The notes below the pieces were generated by a model. The model worked only from the letters and a program-made list of their open reading frames with translations. It was not told the DNA's origin and ran no database searches. A DNA stretch of 64,000 bases from Phymatolithon calcareum (Eukaryota > Rhodophyta > Florideophyceae > Hapalidiales): contig OZ345382.1 of the NCBI GenBank assembly GCA_977006965.1, positions 1,178,001-1,242,000 on the forward strand, written 5' to 3'. This document shows, piece by piece, positions 1-11,137 of this stretch (position 1 is its first letter; each line of letters starts with the position of its first letter). Position numbers and translations under genes: made by a program.

Positions 1-1900
1 GACTGATTGCATCAATTCATTGCCGCGCTCCTTCAAAAGATTCTCGGTGTGCGTGAGGTCATGCCCATTCATTGTGCTTGATGAAGAAGACTGGTGATTT
101 CGCCAGTGGTGAAGGGCATGGGTACGCTCGCAAAAAGGGAAGCGGAAATTGACTGTGCCATTGACTCTGCCAGTACAGTACAGTAGTGAGTAGGAGGTCC
201 GGAAGCATCGAAAAAAGGTTGGTACGCGGAAAATGAGAGTGTTGTCTGCGAAGCTAATCGAGAGTTCTTTCCAAGAGAAATTTCCCTGTGCCCTTCGCAT
301 TCTCCAACAGCTGTTGGAGAATACGAACGGCACAAAGTAATCAGTAGGTATGATACGGCAATCTCCTCAGGTCAGCGTTTTGAAACGATGCACCAATTCT
401 GCGTATCATACTCTGCGTGCAGACCACGCATTCTGGCATACACGGGGGAGAAAAAATTGTCTGCTTTTATCTGGTAACTTTCCCCAGCTTTTATTTTGCA
501 AGACCCAACGCCAGCATACGCCAACAAAGCTGCATTTCATCCTTGCGCACGGAAAATGCCAATCTTCTCTGCGCTGGCATGCACGCCATCGCGGCACCAT
601 TGTCGATGAAGAGTCGCGCGGATAGTTTTGTCTAACTATGTTCTTGGCGTCGCAACTGGTAGCAGCGGATAGGTAGGCATTCGCGACGGCATCCCGGCTC
701 CGATCAAAATCGATCAACACTGCCTCGGCCTTGCAACCGGTGGCACCGAGCAGTGGCCTTGGGATATCAATGTTTGGACCATAGATTTGTTGTAGGTGTT
801 CATTGCGCGATGCTCGCTCCGGATGACACAACGCGGCAAATGATAGAAGACATGCACGACAGCGCCGCGGGCGCAGCGCAGCAATTTTCGAACACCGTAG
901 GCAGCGATCTCAAAAAAATCCCTGTACCGAGGAAGCATAACTCTCCAACACGCGATTCTCAAGCTTGAAGATGTGTTCAAACTAAGGTGAGTTTCTTCGA
1001 GCGGCTATACACTGAATGATGGTGATGCATAAGACGGCGAAGTGCACAGGGAGTTCTGTAGAACCCGTGAATGTCCAGTTTACCAGTGCTTTACGCGAAC
1101 GAGTCGATCCAATACAACAATTTGACTGGAGATCTTTCCAACTGGCGGTAATTGTTTTTGTTGGCCACTCATTCGCCTACGCTTCGCAGTCACTTTCGGC
1201 ACAAGTTCAGCTATCGCAGGCGTACTTCCACGGGAATACGGTTCTTCGCCGAGCAGTGCCTTTCCGAGATGAGGCTCCCAAGAGTGGTCGGACAGTGGCG
1301 GAAACTCTAGGGCGACACAGCTCGCCATTTCTGGAGAACTCGACCGTTGGATGTCGAAAATGCTATGTTACCGAATTTTCGGTTTTAAGTGTTGCGGAAA
1401 GTGTATATCTTCTACAAGGTTTGCCATGGGCGCGCAATCTCCAATACGACATCACTATCCCAAGGAACTGCGAAAGCCCATGTTCATGTCTGCTATGACG
1501 TGCAGGTAGGCAGTACCTCGCATCTTGTGCTTCAAGGGTGAGAGGTGTACGCTTGGAATATCCCCGTCAATTATTTCCCGTCGAGTACTTTTAATCCATT
1601 TTGTACCGTGACCCTGACGTGTAAACCATGTTCACAGTGCATGAGGTAGTCGGGCCGATCACGATCACCAGAGAACTCTACTTGAAGACCAAGCATGGAC
1701 ACCCCAGTGCCCCATTCAATAACATTTCCCGGAGGGCGTCCCAACCTGCAGTATAACACGTCATAGTAGCAATTGTGCTCACCTTGCTAATTGCTCAAGT
1801 CAGGCGATCTAGCCATTGTCAGTCGGTCATGAATCATTTCTCGCAAAAAACTTTCTGCCAACTCTCTGTCTTGGAACACTTTCCCAGCATACACCTTAAG
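1..1900. other. unassigned region
   Basis: I recognise no gene, terminal repeat or known domain here. Several reading frames of 60-160 codons overlap on both strands, with low-complexity or arginine/serine-rich translations and no family motif. A minus-strand frame at 406-831 is the longest coherent stretch on that strand, but nothing supports it as coding. The region could be decayed transposon or intergenic DNA. Confidence 0.3.
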
Positions 1901-1903
1901 CCC

Positions 1904-2413
1904 TCAAATCGGTATTCTCTTATCAATTCGCATAACGCTCAACAGTTCTTCTCCAAGTTCCTTTGTGTAGGGCTTACTTTGGTTCTCACGCCGACGCATC
2001 ACCTGTAAGGCCTCCTTGTCGGTGTGAAAATTATTCTCTGTGAAGTACGCAAGTACGAGGAAAATATTGGCAGCTCTTCGGATGGCCCCTTCATCATACA
2101 CTCCACCAACAGGGTGTTCTCTTTTCGCATCGAAGTATTTCTCCCATTGAGAACCTTTTAGGTCCAAGATAACTTTGTTCAGGTACGAAATGGTGAGCGC
2201 TCTATCCTTGTTGCATTTAAAAAAATCCAACACCGTTGCGACTGATGTTGCGGATGATACTGTTTTTGTATTCGTATGGGTACTCGAGCACACTTTCCAG
2301 AATTGCAGACCCGCGTCTTCTGCACATCCTCCGCCTGTTTCTTCCTCTCGCAGAAGTCGGCGCTCCCCCAAAAATCCCGTGAAGCTCAGACCGTAATGCA
2401 TGTTATAAAGCAC
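1904..2413 (-). CDS. hypothetical protein fragment, minus strand
   Basis: An open frame of 169 codons. The second half (about residue 55 on) reads like soluble, charged protein rich in K/E/R with regularly spaced hydrophobic residues, including a segment VLDFFKCNKDRALTISYLNK. The first 50 residues look less protein-like. No family recognised. It is followed in the 3'-to-5' direction by three further minus-strand frames up to 3945, so the group may be exons or frameshifted pieces of one old gene or transposon protein. No splice sites are obvious. Confidence 0.3.
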   Translation of the reverse strand: MLYNMHYGLSFTGFLGERRLLREEETGGGCAEDAGLQFWKVCSSTHTNTKTVSSATSVATVLDFFKCNKDRALTISYLNKVILDLKGSQWEKYFDAKREHPVGGVYDEGAIRRAANIFLVLAYFTENNFHTDKEALQVMRRRENQSKPYTKELGEELLSVMRIDKRIPI

Positions 2414-2656
2414 TCACTTGTTTCTCGTCTTGGCTACATACTCTCTGTCTATCAACATCGCGCTCACACTGGAAGCCACCGATATTTTCGTTGTCGTCCT
2501 TTCTTCGGCAGGTTCGGACTTTCGCTGTCGACATTTCTTCGACATGACAGTCATTTTCACCCGACAACAAACAGTTCTCTCAATATTACGAAACAGCAGC
2601 TAGCTGATTTATTTCTCATCAATCACAATTCCAACATTCATTGGCTCAACACATTT

Positions 2657-3031
2657 CTACATCGACCATAAACCTATTGTTCGGGCAGTTGGCACATTTA
2701 CCTTCTCGATCACTTCGCTAAGCGTTTCTTCTGGTGCCTCTCTGGGCACTCTTGTGCTTCCGCTTCTTTCTGACCTTGTTGTTGGACTAGTACATACCAA
2801 CTGACGAACAAAAATCTTGTCGATGTTGTTGACGTCTCCGACGCAACATTTCACAGCCGCTGCGCACAGATTCAGCGGATGCTCCTCCATGCTGTTGTAA
2901 ACAAGCTTCTTGTCTTCATTAAAGCAGACCAGATGCGTTAAAAAATTCGACCCGAGCAGGTGGACCACTGCAATTCCGCGACAATTGTTCACAAGAAAAT
3001 CCAAGCTTACGTTTGCTTCGCTTCTCGCCAT
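2657..3031 (-). CDS. hypothetical protein fragment, minus strand
   Basis: 124 codons starting MARSEANVSLDFLVNN. The middle contains HLVCFNEDKKLVYNSMEEHP, a pattern of a histidine-containing strand followed by a hairpin with D/N. This faintly recalls proteins that present a conserved His, but I cannot name a family. The tail after residue 85 is Ser/Arg/Thr-rich and low in complexity. Lies between two other minus-strand frames and could be part of the same broken gene. Confidence 0.3.
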   Translation of the reverse strand: MARSEANVSLDFLVNNCRGIAVVHLLGSNFLTHLVCFNEDKKLVYNSMEEHPLNLCAAAVKCCVGDVNNIDKIFVRQLVCTSPTTRSERSGSTRVPREAPEETLSEVIEKVNVPTARTIGLWSM

Positions 3032-3063
3032 TTTGTACTAAATCAATTCGTCCGCACTCCGTA

Positions 3064-3327
3064 TTAAACCCATTTCGCCAAATCCTTCAGGGAGCGAATG
3101 GTATTTAATTGAGCACGATGCCCAACGTCTCGCGCCACTTGCTCATTTTCTGACCCAAAAATGGCATTCACCATGACGCTGAGCATGAATTTGAAGCTAT
3201 TATTTACGGCCAGAATGCGCTCGCTCTGGCGGTAGTGCTTGCGTGCCGACCGTGGCTTCGGCCACCATTCTGGGCTTTCGGGTGACTTCAATCTGATTTT
3301 CTCCCTTGCGCAATGGGGACACCTCAC
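3064..3327 (-). CDS. hypothetical protein fragment with CxxC near its start
   Basis: 87 codons read from a GTG codon; there is no ATG at the start, so this is probably an internal segment. It begins with CPHC followed by basic residues and a Pro/Trp-rich stretch, then a helix-like segment (FKFMLSVMVNAIFG). It abuts the next frame (3334-3945), which ends only a few bases away in a different frame, consistent with a frameshift in one ancestral minus-strand gene. No family recognised. Confidence 0.25.
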   Translation of the reverse strand: MRCPHCAREKIRLKSPESPEWWPKPRSARKHYRQSERILAVNNSFKFMLSVMVNAIFGSENEQVARDVGHRAQLNTIRSLKDLAKWV

Positions 3328-3333
3328 TCTCCT

Positions 3334-3945
3334 TCACAAGATGGATTTGGGAAGTGTAGTACAGGATGAAGAAACATTCGTCGGACGTACTTTTGGCACC
3401 TTAATAGCACCTCGATTTGAGTTCGGCGCAGCGCAAGTTGTTCGGAAGAGTGATTCCTCTACCACGTTCAAGGGGATTGTGAAAATTTTGGCAATCTCCA
3501 GAATCTCACGAGAGTTGCGTTCGGTGGTTCGGTTGAATTTGTCTTCGAACACCACCGCTTCAGTTAAACCCCATCGATACGAAATTTCGCCGCTCAACTT
3601 CACTACAGAGCGATCATTGCGCAACTTGTGAACGGCACGCCCGAAGCTCCTCTGAATGTCGGCCTCGGTCGCCGACATATCTTGCACGTACGGTTTCTCC
3701 GAGCCTCGATGCAAGCGGAGAACCCATTAACCTGGATAGTGTGCATAATGGTTGCGGTACACAATATGGGAGAAATTTCGGCCTTCCGTCTTGCCCATGA
3801 TGACCAACTCCTCTTCGCTCTTGTCTGCCGTACGAAGGGCCGCGGAAACGCGAATCCGGCGCTCTTCTGTGCGGTTTGCTTGGTATTTCCCCCCGTTGGC
3901 CGGTGCACGTACCTCACCAACACAATTGTGGACTGTCAACAACAC
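3334..3945 (-). pseudogene. broken hypothetical gene with one in-frame stop
   Basis: Two frames, 3727-3945 and 3334-3714, are in the same phase and separated only by a TAA at about 3727-3729, giving an ancestral stretch of about 204 codons. The downstream part (from about SEKPYVQDMSATEAD) is well balanced in composition with alternating charged and hydrophobic residues, unlike random frames nearby, which suggests former coding. I do not recognise the family. Its position upstream of three other minus-strand frames suggests one decayed gene spanning roughly 1.9-3.95 kb. Confidence 0.35.
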
Positions 3946-4417
3946 ACGCTTGCGTTTTGGCTATCGTCAGAAGAAACTAATCAACTTATTGAGATTTGCC
4001 AAAACGCACGCAACGGGTTTCTGCTTAGCGGGCACTGCATGACGCGTAAGGGAGCAAGTGAAGGACGCACGGAACGCGAGTTGGGATGCTGAAGGAACGG
4101 TAGTCGTTTGGGCGCGCTACCTCCTGTTCGACGGCGAGATCACTTAGGGGGCACTTGAAATATCCATTCTGAGTGATCTGCCGCGAATACCACCTGTTTT
4201 TCGTGCCAGCGCTAAGTTTTCCAAATACACATGGCGACAAATATCAAATGTTTTGTCATACAGCAATAATTCGACTCTACGGACACCTGTCATAAACCCG
4301 GTATTATACTAGAATCCTAACGCTCCACCTTGACCGTTCCGCGTGAACGTCCTCTTCGCGAGCGGACGTTCTGTTAGAAACGGCAACGATCCTGTCGTTC
4401 CCTCAAAGCAGAGGGGT

Positions 4418-4760
4418 GTTATGCCTTGAGTGGGTACTATGATGCGCATCTCAGCGAGCTCTTTTCATTCCACGATAGCCAATCATCGTTGTGCACCTCT
4501 GGGAGATTTTAGTACAAATAGCTCGCTTAGTTCAGGTAGCATAGCGAGCGGAGGGGAACATCCGAGACACACAACGCAAAGCAACACAATAGTGGAGCCA
4601 CTCAACGTCTCCACGGGCATAAGTTTCCTAATAAACGGACAGGCACAGACGACTTTAATGAGCGGGGCGCTCTCCAGTGCGCTTTCGCGACACATACATA
4701 ACGAAGCACAGCCAACGCGTACGTTACAGTTACATAGCATGATACCATTTCCCAATTGAA
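4418..4760 (+). repeat. dispersed repeat, copy 1 (partner at 12.05-12.36 kb)
   Basis: This stretch can be aligned by eye over about 330 bases with 12045-12360: shared blocks include TGCCT(T)TGAGTGGG, TTTTAGTACAAAT-AGCTCGC, TAGCATAGC-AG and CTTTCGCGACACA-AACAACG-like ends. Both copies have an open plus-strand frame (here 109 codons), but the translations are Ser/Thr/Asn-rich and match no family. Most likely two diverged copies of an unclassified mobile element. Confidence 0.5.
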
Positions 4761-5151
4761 GCTACTGTACCAGGTAGACATGAACGACCCGAACGGACCT
4801 CGAGAGGAGAAAGCATGCCCTAATTGCCGCATGGGACTTTGGAGAGGGCCTGATAGGGCCTACAGAAAACTGGACGAAGAGAGACCTTTTTTGAAGCCGT
4901 CGTAATGGCCGATTTGGGTCAAATAGAGATCGTATTGCAAATTGTACATGTGACACACAATTACACAAGACACGAGCGCGTATTTGTGAAACATGTGTAC
5001 AATTTATCATAAGCCCTCGCGAGGGGTCCAAGAAAATCCGAGAGGAGGGGCCTCTCCAGGAAACTGAGGCTATTCGAGGGCTTCATTCGGGGAGAGGCCC
5101 GATCGGGTGCTCATATCTTGTATCCGGTGACAATACCGAATGATAAAAACC

Positions 5152-6071
5152 GAGGAAATTAACTAAATGGCCGTCAAAGTGGCAAACCTACGCTAAATAA
5201 CCACTCAAGCTAAAACTACTACTCATCCGTTACGAAGAGCGCTGACAGTTCTGTTTTTTGGATGGGAAAAGGGAAGTAGCTGCTACTTCCCCTTGACGCA
5301 AAGTTTTTGAACATCCTCGAGTTCGTCTGACAAGCTGAACGCACAACACCCCCGCACTACTCACTCTGGAACCATGGACATGAAGGAGCTCGTGCTACAG
5401 GTGGGTGACTACGTCGGATCAAGCTTCGAAGTCGTTGTTAATGGAGAAGGCACACATTTTTCTACGCTTCTAGGCGCTTGGTGCAGCATGGGATCGCGTT
5501 CGATCCGTGGAACAAGCACTGGATCCGGGACGTATGGCTGTTGCGAGCGAGGGCCAAGAAACACGAGGGCAGCATCACACGTGGTGCAGTCACTGGTGAC
5601 CAGTTAGTACAAGAAGATTTGGTTCGTTTTAACATGTCGAAGAACCGGGTCGCAAGCGCAAGAAGCCCTACTTGCTGTCCGAAATTAGGGCCCGACACTG
5701 TTTCTCGAAATAAGGGCCCGACACTGACAAACCGGTCAATTCTCACAGACATGCGATAGGCCCAACATCCACAACCTTGTTGAGGCGAAGCGAAAGTACA
5801 TTGAAAAAGAGTCTCAGTTCATGATGATCGACCTCACGACCGTTGATGACGGAGATGCTATCAATAGTTGAGACGAGGCGCTAAACCAGAGAGAGTAGCG
5901 CACGCAAAAAATTTCACTGTCGCGTAGATTACTCTGAGATATGAGGGAGCAGAAGGTTCCGATAGGGTGAGAATAATAGTATATTTTGCTGTGGTTGAGT
6001 AGTTGTTTTGGCTAGAGATGGTTATTTAGTGTACTTTTACTACTTTTCATGGCCATTTAGCAAATTTAATC
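5152..6071. mobile_element. MULE-like non-autonomous element with perfect 10-bp TSD
   Basis: Ten bases, GATAAAAACC, occur immediately outside both ends (5142-5151 and 6072-6081). The ends are imperfect inverted repeats: CTAAATGGCC and CTAAATAACCA occur near the left end, and the same two blocks in reverse complement near the right end (about 6000-6071), extending over about 80 bases. A 9-11 bp TSD with long degenerate TIRs fits Mutator-like elements. The 920-bp interior has no transposase; frames at 5374-5607 (+) and 5462-5752 (-) show no known domain. An internal direct repeat, AGGGCCCGACACTG, occurs twice near 5687-5728. Confidence 0.65.
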
Positions 6072-6081
6072 GATAAAAACC

Positions 6082-6889
6082 AGTCGAATCAATTACTTCA
6101 GCCATGGAGTTCATTCTGCAGCCGGGTACCACACATACGCTCCTCAGGTCAAGGCCAGAAGAGCTCTCTTCTACTCAGGGTTTCCCTTCTTCTCGTGTAA
6201 TGACGCCTCAGGTGTCAAAACGGCCGGATTTCGGGAATCTGTACGTGATGACCGTCTTCTACACCATGCGTCCAGTCGACCTAGATCTCACGGGTTTCGT
6301 TTCTCGCCCAACGACAGTCATCAGCACAGTAACGAAGTCCTTAGGGTCCGGTTTCGAAAATATGGAAGCCAACGTTGTTTTGTGACGAGACGGACTGTAG
6401 AGGTGGAGAGGGAGGACGATGGAGAGAAAAGAGCGGAATCTACTGTAATAGCTGTAGTATCCTTTCCGTATTGAGGGGAGGCCCCAAGATTACTGTAGAA
6501 TCTGCATTGATTGAGGTAGCGCGCGGCGGAATCTAATTATACGTAGAGCTGTAGCATCTACGTTTGATCAGAACTGCCTGAGGAGATGCTTAGATCCAGC
6601 ACGACGTTGGGGCCCTGTCCTGCAATACAAATGGCGAAACGGTCAGGTCATCAACACGTAGTGCAATGATTGGAAGGCACCACAATCTGCAATTACCACT
6701 GCATATGGCAATGCATTGCAATAGAAATCTATTTGGGGAAGCCCTATATAGACGTCCCACGCCGAGAGGATGGAAAATCTGTGGCCAATTACATTGATTT
6801 ACGCGCAGCTTTGGACAGCCACTCATACGAATTCCTAATCTAATCACTACGGGCATACTAGTGTTGGAGGTTATGGGGAAGATTGCGTT
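6082..6889. other. unassigned region
   Basis: No gene or clear element ends. A purine-rich stretch lies near 6400-6430, and CTGTAGTATC/CTGTAGCATC-like motifs recur near 6450-6560. A short block near 6660-6730 is rich in TTGCAAT/ATTGCA words, like the block at 40.77-41.33 kb. Confidence 0.3.
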
Positions 6890-7036
6890 GCGTTATAGCC
6901 GTGTTGCGTCCAGTAGCGATTGCACTTTGGCTTGCTGTATATAAGACTATGCGAACTGGTTTTTCTTTCCCAAGTACATTGGAGATGACCCTGGATAGGG
7001 TAATGAGAGCTGATTCTACAACTTTCCTTGTCAGAC

Positions 7037-7521
7037 TCAGGAGAGATATTGGCCTGTAGTTCCGGGATCTTCCGTATTCCCTTTCTTATGGATCGCTACA
7101 AGCACTGAGCTTCGCCACAACAATGGGATGTCGCCGACTCTGCCAAAAGCTGCCCACAAATCGAATATGATCTCTGCGTTGAGTTCCACGTTAGTATTGA
7201 GCATCTCTGCTTTCACCTTACCGAGACGCCCCATTTCTTGACAGGTGCGTTTGATAGGGCTTCCCTGATCTCTTCCTTTATCTTCTACGGGCACGCGAAA
7301 AATGGTATTTCTTGCCTCAAATTGTCCTTGTCAGAGCAAGTCGTGGAGACGTGAGCCGTGAAGAGCATGTAGTCCAGTGGTTTCCCGGTCGCCTTGTCAC
7401 GCGCTGTCCTCGGCGACCACATTCGTTTCATTTTAGAAAATTGTGAGCTTGCGGTTGCCGAATCTTTTTGTTCAAGTTCGGAGATGAACTCTTGATATAA
7501 CAACCGTTTCCTCTTATTCAA
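7037..7521 (-). pseudogene. LINE reverse-transcriptase N-terminal remnant
   Basis: Two minus-strand frames (7285-7521, then 7037-7294) match the linker and RT start of LINE A ORF2. The first carries the equivalents of KRKRQQYQEFLDELQEKD and LFTAHVSKTC; the second carries VKAEMLNTNVELNAEIIFDL, HKKG and a worn DPGTTGQYLS in place of DP-NFRPISLLS. The palm motifs with the catalytic aspartates are not recognisable here. Frameshifts and stops separate the pieces. Confidence 0.6.
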
Positions 7522-7850
7522 AAGCCTTCTAATTCTTCTCTTGCAATTCTTAAATTTCCCCCACCTCTCTTGCTCTTATGTCCTTAGGGCTTTCTTGTAC
7601 AACTTTTTCCTCTTCGGTTTTGAGTGATCCAAGTTTGAGTTTCAAAAGGACATGAATCTGGGAGGCCTTTTGGAATCAAATCTCTACGGTTCGGTCCATA
7701 TATTGACGATCTGGTTATGTATCTTGTTTACGCCTCATGAGTATTTGCAGCTCTTTAAGTTCGCCAGTTTTTCTGGAGATTCTTCTGATACTATTCTTCG
7801 ACTGTTTTCTGGAATTCAGCTTTTTTCCCGTTCTTCATCGAGACAATCCT

Positions 7851-8440
7851 TCACTGGGGAGAGGCGAGTATGTCCTCTGATTTTCGGATGCATGTTATCA
7901 CTGGCTTGTTTTGCGTGCTATCAGTCGAGATACTTTCCGGGTATCGAATAGTTGATATTATCATACGCTTGGTTACGAAATAATTAATATTGCTTGAGTA
8001 GCTCTTTGTTTGGAACGTAGGTCCATCTTCTGCATAGATGCTCCAGTTTTTCGTGTCCGACCAACGCACAAGAAATTTATCTCTTCTATTAGATACCGTG
8101 TCCAATCGAACGTACCTGGCGTTCCAATCACCAGCAAGGATCACCCTTTGCGTGTGTGCTTATCATGGTTAAGCATTTCTCAGTTCCTTCTTTGGCAGAT
8201 TTCGGACACATGTACACGACCCCACACTTGATTTTCCCGATCTGTGCCATTATGAGATGGAAGTTTTTCTTTGTGTGCTTGAATATGAGCTTTACGCCAC
8301 AAGATTTTCGGAAGAAGACTGAAACTGCTCCTGAGTTTCGACCACTTGGTGGAGGCGGACCAGGGGTATTGACGAGATAGTATTCCGCCCGAATTTTTCC
8401 TTCTGGATGTAGATGGTTTCTGTAACCCCAATAATGTCAT
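7851..8440 (-). pseudogene. LINE APE endonuclease remnant
   Basis: The frame at 7851-8144 contains ILAGDWNARYVRLDTVSNRR, matching the GDWNARH active-site block of LINE A ORF2, followed by NWSIYAEDGPTFQTK and SNINYFVTK (LINE A: NWDIQTGSVFSFRTK, SNIDFFVTK). Upstream, 8180-8440 carries worn sequence of the TET/TETHL region. APE nicks target DNA for target-primed reverse transcription. Several stops make this copy inactive. Confidence 0.7.
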
Positions 8441-9039
8441 CGCTGTGGTTTTGGACCAGTTCTTTTACGTATTTCGCTATTTCACTTATCTATGCGCCAC
8501 TTTGTGTTGAAAATCAGTGGTTTAGTCCTTCTTTTTCTTATATCCTTCGGGGGATATCGGTGGAGATCTCAGTATTCTGCTCTGAGAGTGTGCAATGCTT
8601 TGTGGGTGTGGGATGCTCCTAATTTATGTTTTCTTCCTGCGGATTCTCTTCTCTCTGGAGAATTTACCATAAACCGGGGGCAACCAGCTGCCTGTGTGGG
8701 AATTGCTTCCAGTGCGCAGAGATTCTTTGGCCTCTGTCCATTTCCGTTATCTTCTGTCCGCCGTTCAGGCGAAGGTTCTGTACCAGGCCTTAGCTTGGAC
8801 GGTTTTTGCTGCTTTTTCGTAATAACGATCCCTGCTTCTCAGTTTAGCAAGGTTTCTTGCCTGTCTCTCGATTTAATTAGCTATATGCCTTTTGCCTAGT
8901 GTCTAGTTTACTGAAATTTTCCCTCAATTGAGGGGCACTTTTCTCTCAATTGGGGAACGAGAATTTTTCAATTTTTGCGCATGAAAGCTACTCAATATCG
9001 AGCACATCAAAAGCGCCAAGCTCATGGATGTCTTCAACA

Positions 9040-9460
9040 AGTCGGGATATACTTGTTCGGCCTGGAAGTCTTCCAAAAATCGCTCTTAGCGCCAAACTCA
9101 AATCTTGTCATGAGGACGAGTATTCCGAAAAACTTAACCAGTTCTGTCACTGTAGTCTCTTTTCCCCCGATTCGTTTCAGCTTCGCGGACGTCTATACAG
9201 CTATTTTTCGAAGGTGAACTTGTGGAAACCTGGTCAAAAAGCAATCAGAGGGCGTGTGAAGCCCAATCCCACCATTTTCCGATATGAAATCTCCATTTGG
9301 AGTGCGAACTGTCCAGAACTGACTCGGAATTCGTCCCCCAATCGGTTATATAACTTGTCGCTCGTACTGTGGCACCCCATGAGCAATTACTTTGGGGTTT
9401 GCGGTCGGGTGTGATTACATCAATTTCCTCGTGCGACGACTGGTCCCAAAAGCCATGCAA
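9040..9460 (-). pseudogene. transposase-like remnant (DDE_Tnp_1_7-like start)
   Basis: The minus strand at 9245-9460 reads MHGFWDQSSHEEIDVITPDR, paralleled at about 55.36-55.42 kb by a diverged equivalent. About 9050-9190 encodes KETTVTELVKFFGILVLMTR followed by FEFGAKSDFWKTSRPNKYIP. The spacing of hydrophobic helix, F-E-F and W-T-RP-KY-P resembles PiggyBac-type transposases just before the first catalytic Asp region. The rest of the catalytic domain is missing, so this copy cannot be autonomous. Confidence 0.45.
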
Positions 9461-9493
9461 GGCGTAGGCGATAGAACCTGGAATAGGGCATTC

Positions 9494-10051
9494 TTAGCTT
9501 CTGAGGGTTGTATCGAAGCTTGTGTGCCGTTTTGGAGAGCTTGTGGTTGCGACTGGGGACAATAAACTGGCATTTGGCGAAGAAGACGGACGACCACGAG
9601 CACTGTAAGCCGGATTTTGTGGTGCAGAGTTCTGCGTGCTGGGACTTGATACAACCATTCGAGAGGACGGAGAACCTTCGTCAACCTTTCCTGCCTTGAT
9701 GTTAACAATCTTGAGTGTCTTAATCTTAGTTTTCTCAGTCGGTTTCTGAACTAGGACCAATTTCACGCGAAGCGATGTGCTTGCGCGACCATTGATTTCA
9801 TTCAATAGTACCTCCAGAACTGTGCCGTTCACCTTTTTTGACTTGGAAAAGGCTCCATAGAGCCTGCAACACTCTGCGAGACTGGTCATTGATGTTGCCT
9901 TAGTGTGTACGGACGCGCCGACCACTCGGCGCGGGTCTTTTTCTCGTGACATGGTAGGTCCGCTTCTTCTACCTGAAAATTGTAATTTCATTCCTACCGC
10001 CGAACGACGCCCATTTAAGGCCGTAGTTTGGGTACTCCTCAGGCAGAACAC
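9494..10051 (-). pseudogene. N-terminal protein of PiggyBac-like element (copy 1)
   Basis: A 185-codon open frame. The segment SLAECCRLYGAFSKSKKVNG, then LEVLLNEINGRAST and KTKIKTLKIVNIKAGK, is conserved in the copy at 54.9-55.3 kb (LAECSRVYGGLLKSKK; KTQIKAVDIVNVTAGN) and in fragments at 29.3, 30.3, 42.7 and 42.9 kb. The C-terminal third is Ser/Pro-rich. Conservation between copies shows real former coding. No known domain in this N-terminal part; the link to PiggyBac rests on the downstream segment. Confidence 0.55.
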
Positions 10052-10485
10052 AAGCCCGCCTTCCCAAAGTTGGCGCGAACTTTCTGTTTCGCATTCTTTC
10101 TACATACTTTTTTGAGCTTTCAAAAAGCCCCTCAATTGAGGGATTTATCCTCAATTGAGGTGGTTAGTAAACTAGACACTAGGGCATAACAGAGTTTCCT
10201 TTAAATCAAATATGTAGCACACTATGTTTCGAGAGGAGCTCTCGGATAGCTTCCTCTGTCTCACTTCTTTCTGCTCTGGGAAGTTTATTGATTTAGAAAG
10301 CGGCAACTTGGGCGCTCTGTCCTTTGGGTCTCATGAATGATCCCATACGCCCTACAAAACGGGACACTTTTTCTTTGTCCTCTGCTGGAAGGGAGCCATT
10401 TTTTTGTTTTGCTTTAAAACATGAAGATATGATCTCCTAATTGGCTCTTGCTCTGCTTCGTTAGTAGGATTTTCACCAGGACTAG

Positions 10486-11137
10486 CTAGAAGGCGGGAAT
10501 CATTGCCGCGTGCTCGGTTTTCCTCTCCCCATTTCGTTTCTGGAAAAGCGCGGTTGTCTTCATCTTCCTCAAGAACGCCTCGCGGGGCTTCGGCTCCCTA
10601 TTATTTGCTCGGAGTATCGCGTTCTCCTCAGCTAGGGTCCGCACCCGTGCCTCCAGGACAGTGACACGGCTTACGGTCACTGCGAGTCTAGATTCCATCT
10701 CTTTCAAGGATAGCTTTATCCGTGTTTTCCGCACCCTGTTTTGGTTCCCTGGCAGCTGTGCATATTTCGGGAGCCTGTGTCTCACTTCCGGCAGTACACT
10801 CGATTATGTTAACTAGTTGGGAGACTTCATTCCCCTTTTTCGTGAGCCCGCATTTTGTGCAAATAAGTTACAGTGGGGATCTGGTGGTTCCTCCAGTAAT
10901 CTTCCTCCTTCCCTTAGTGCTCCAGTCCGGGCATTTTCCTAAGTGGCGAAATTTCACGAACTTCTGTCGGGACGAGTTTTGATTTACGGTTTTCGAAATC
11001 AGATGCTCCACAGCCTTCTCTAATTCCTTCTGCGTTTGCTGGGTCGACGCACCATTTCCGGCGTTCTGGTCCTCGTCAGACAGCGTCACTCTTTGTTCTG
11101 CCCCGGAAGACCCATCATTTCCAGAACTCTTTCTCAT
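10486..11137 (-). pseudogene. LINE ORF1-like remnant with coiled coil
   Basis: Frames 10868-11137 and 10486-10785 on the minus strand. The second has a heptad-like stretch (LKEMESRLAVTVSRVTVLEA, RVRTLAEENAILR) matching the position of the short coiled coil in LINE A ORF1 (LMKRLDELERKHTDTVGRMT, IMEAELATLREEN). The first is Ser/Gln/Lys-rich. ORF1 proteins of this kind usually bind RNA and multimerise; that is family knowledge. Broken by stops and a frame change. Confidence 0.5.

Larger units (their letters stand above)
8900..10178 (-). mobile_element. TIR element copy 1, PiggyBac-like, CTAG at both ends
   Basis: Ends are inverted repeats: TGTCTAGTTTACT follows CTAG at 8896-8899, and its reverse complement precedes CTAG at 10179-10182. 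Just inside each end is the palindrome CCTCAATTGAGG (near 8923 and 10150, plus one more at 10128). It interrupts the old LINE. Minus-strand coding remnants inside (9.04-10.05 kb) recur in the other copies. One segment reads ELVKFFGILVLMTRFEF then SDFWKT-RPNKYIP, resembling the start of PiggyBac DDE_Tnp_1_7 transposases. PiggyBac normally duplicates TTAA, so the superfamily assignment is tentative. Confidence 0.6.
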
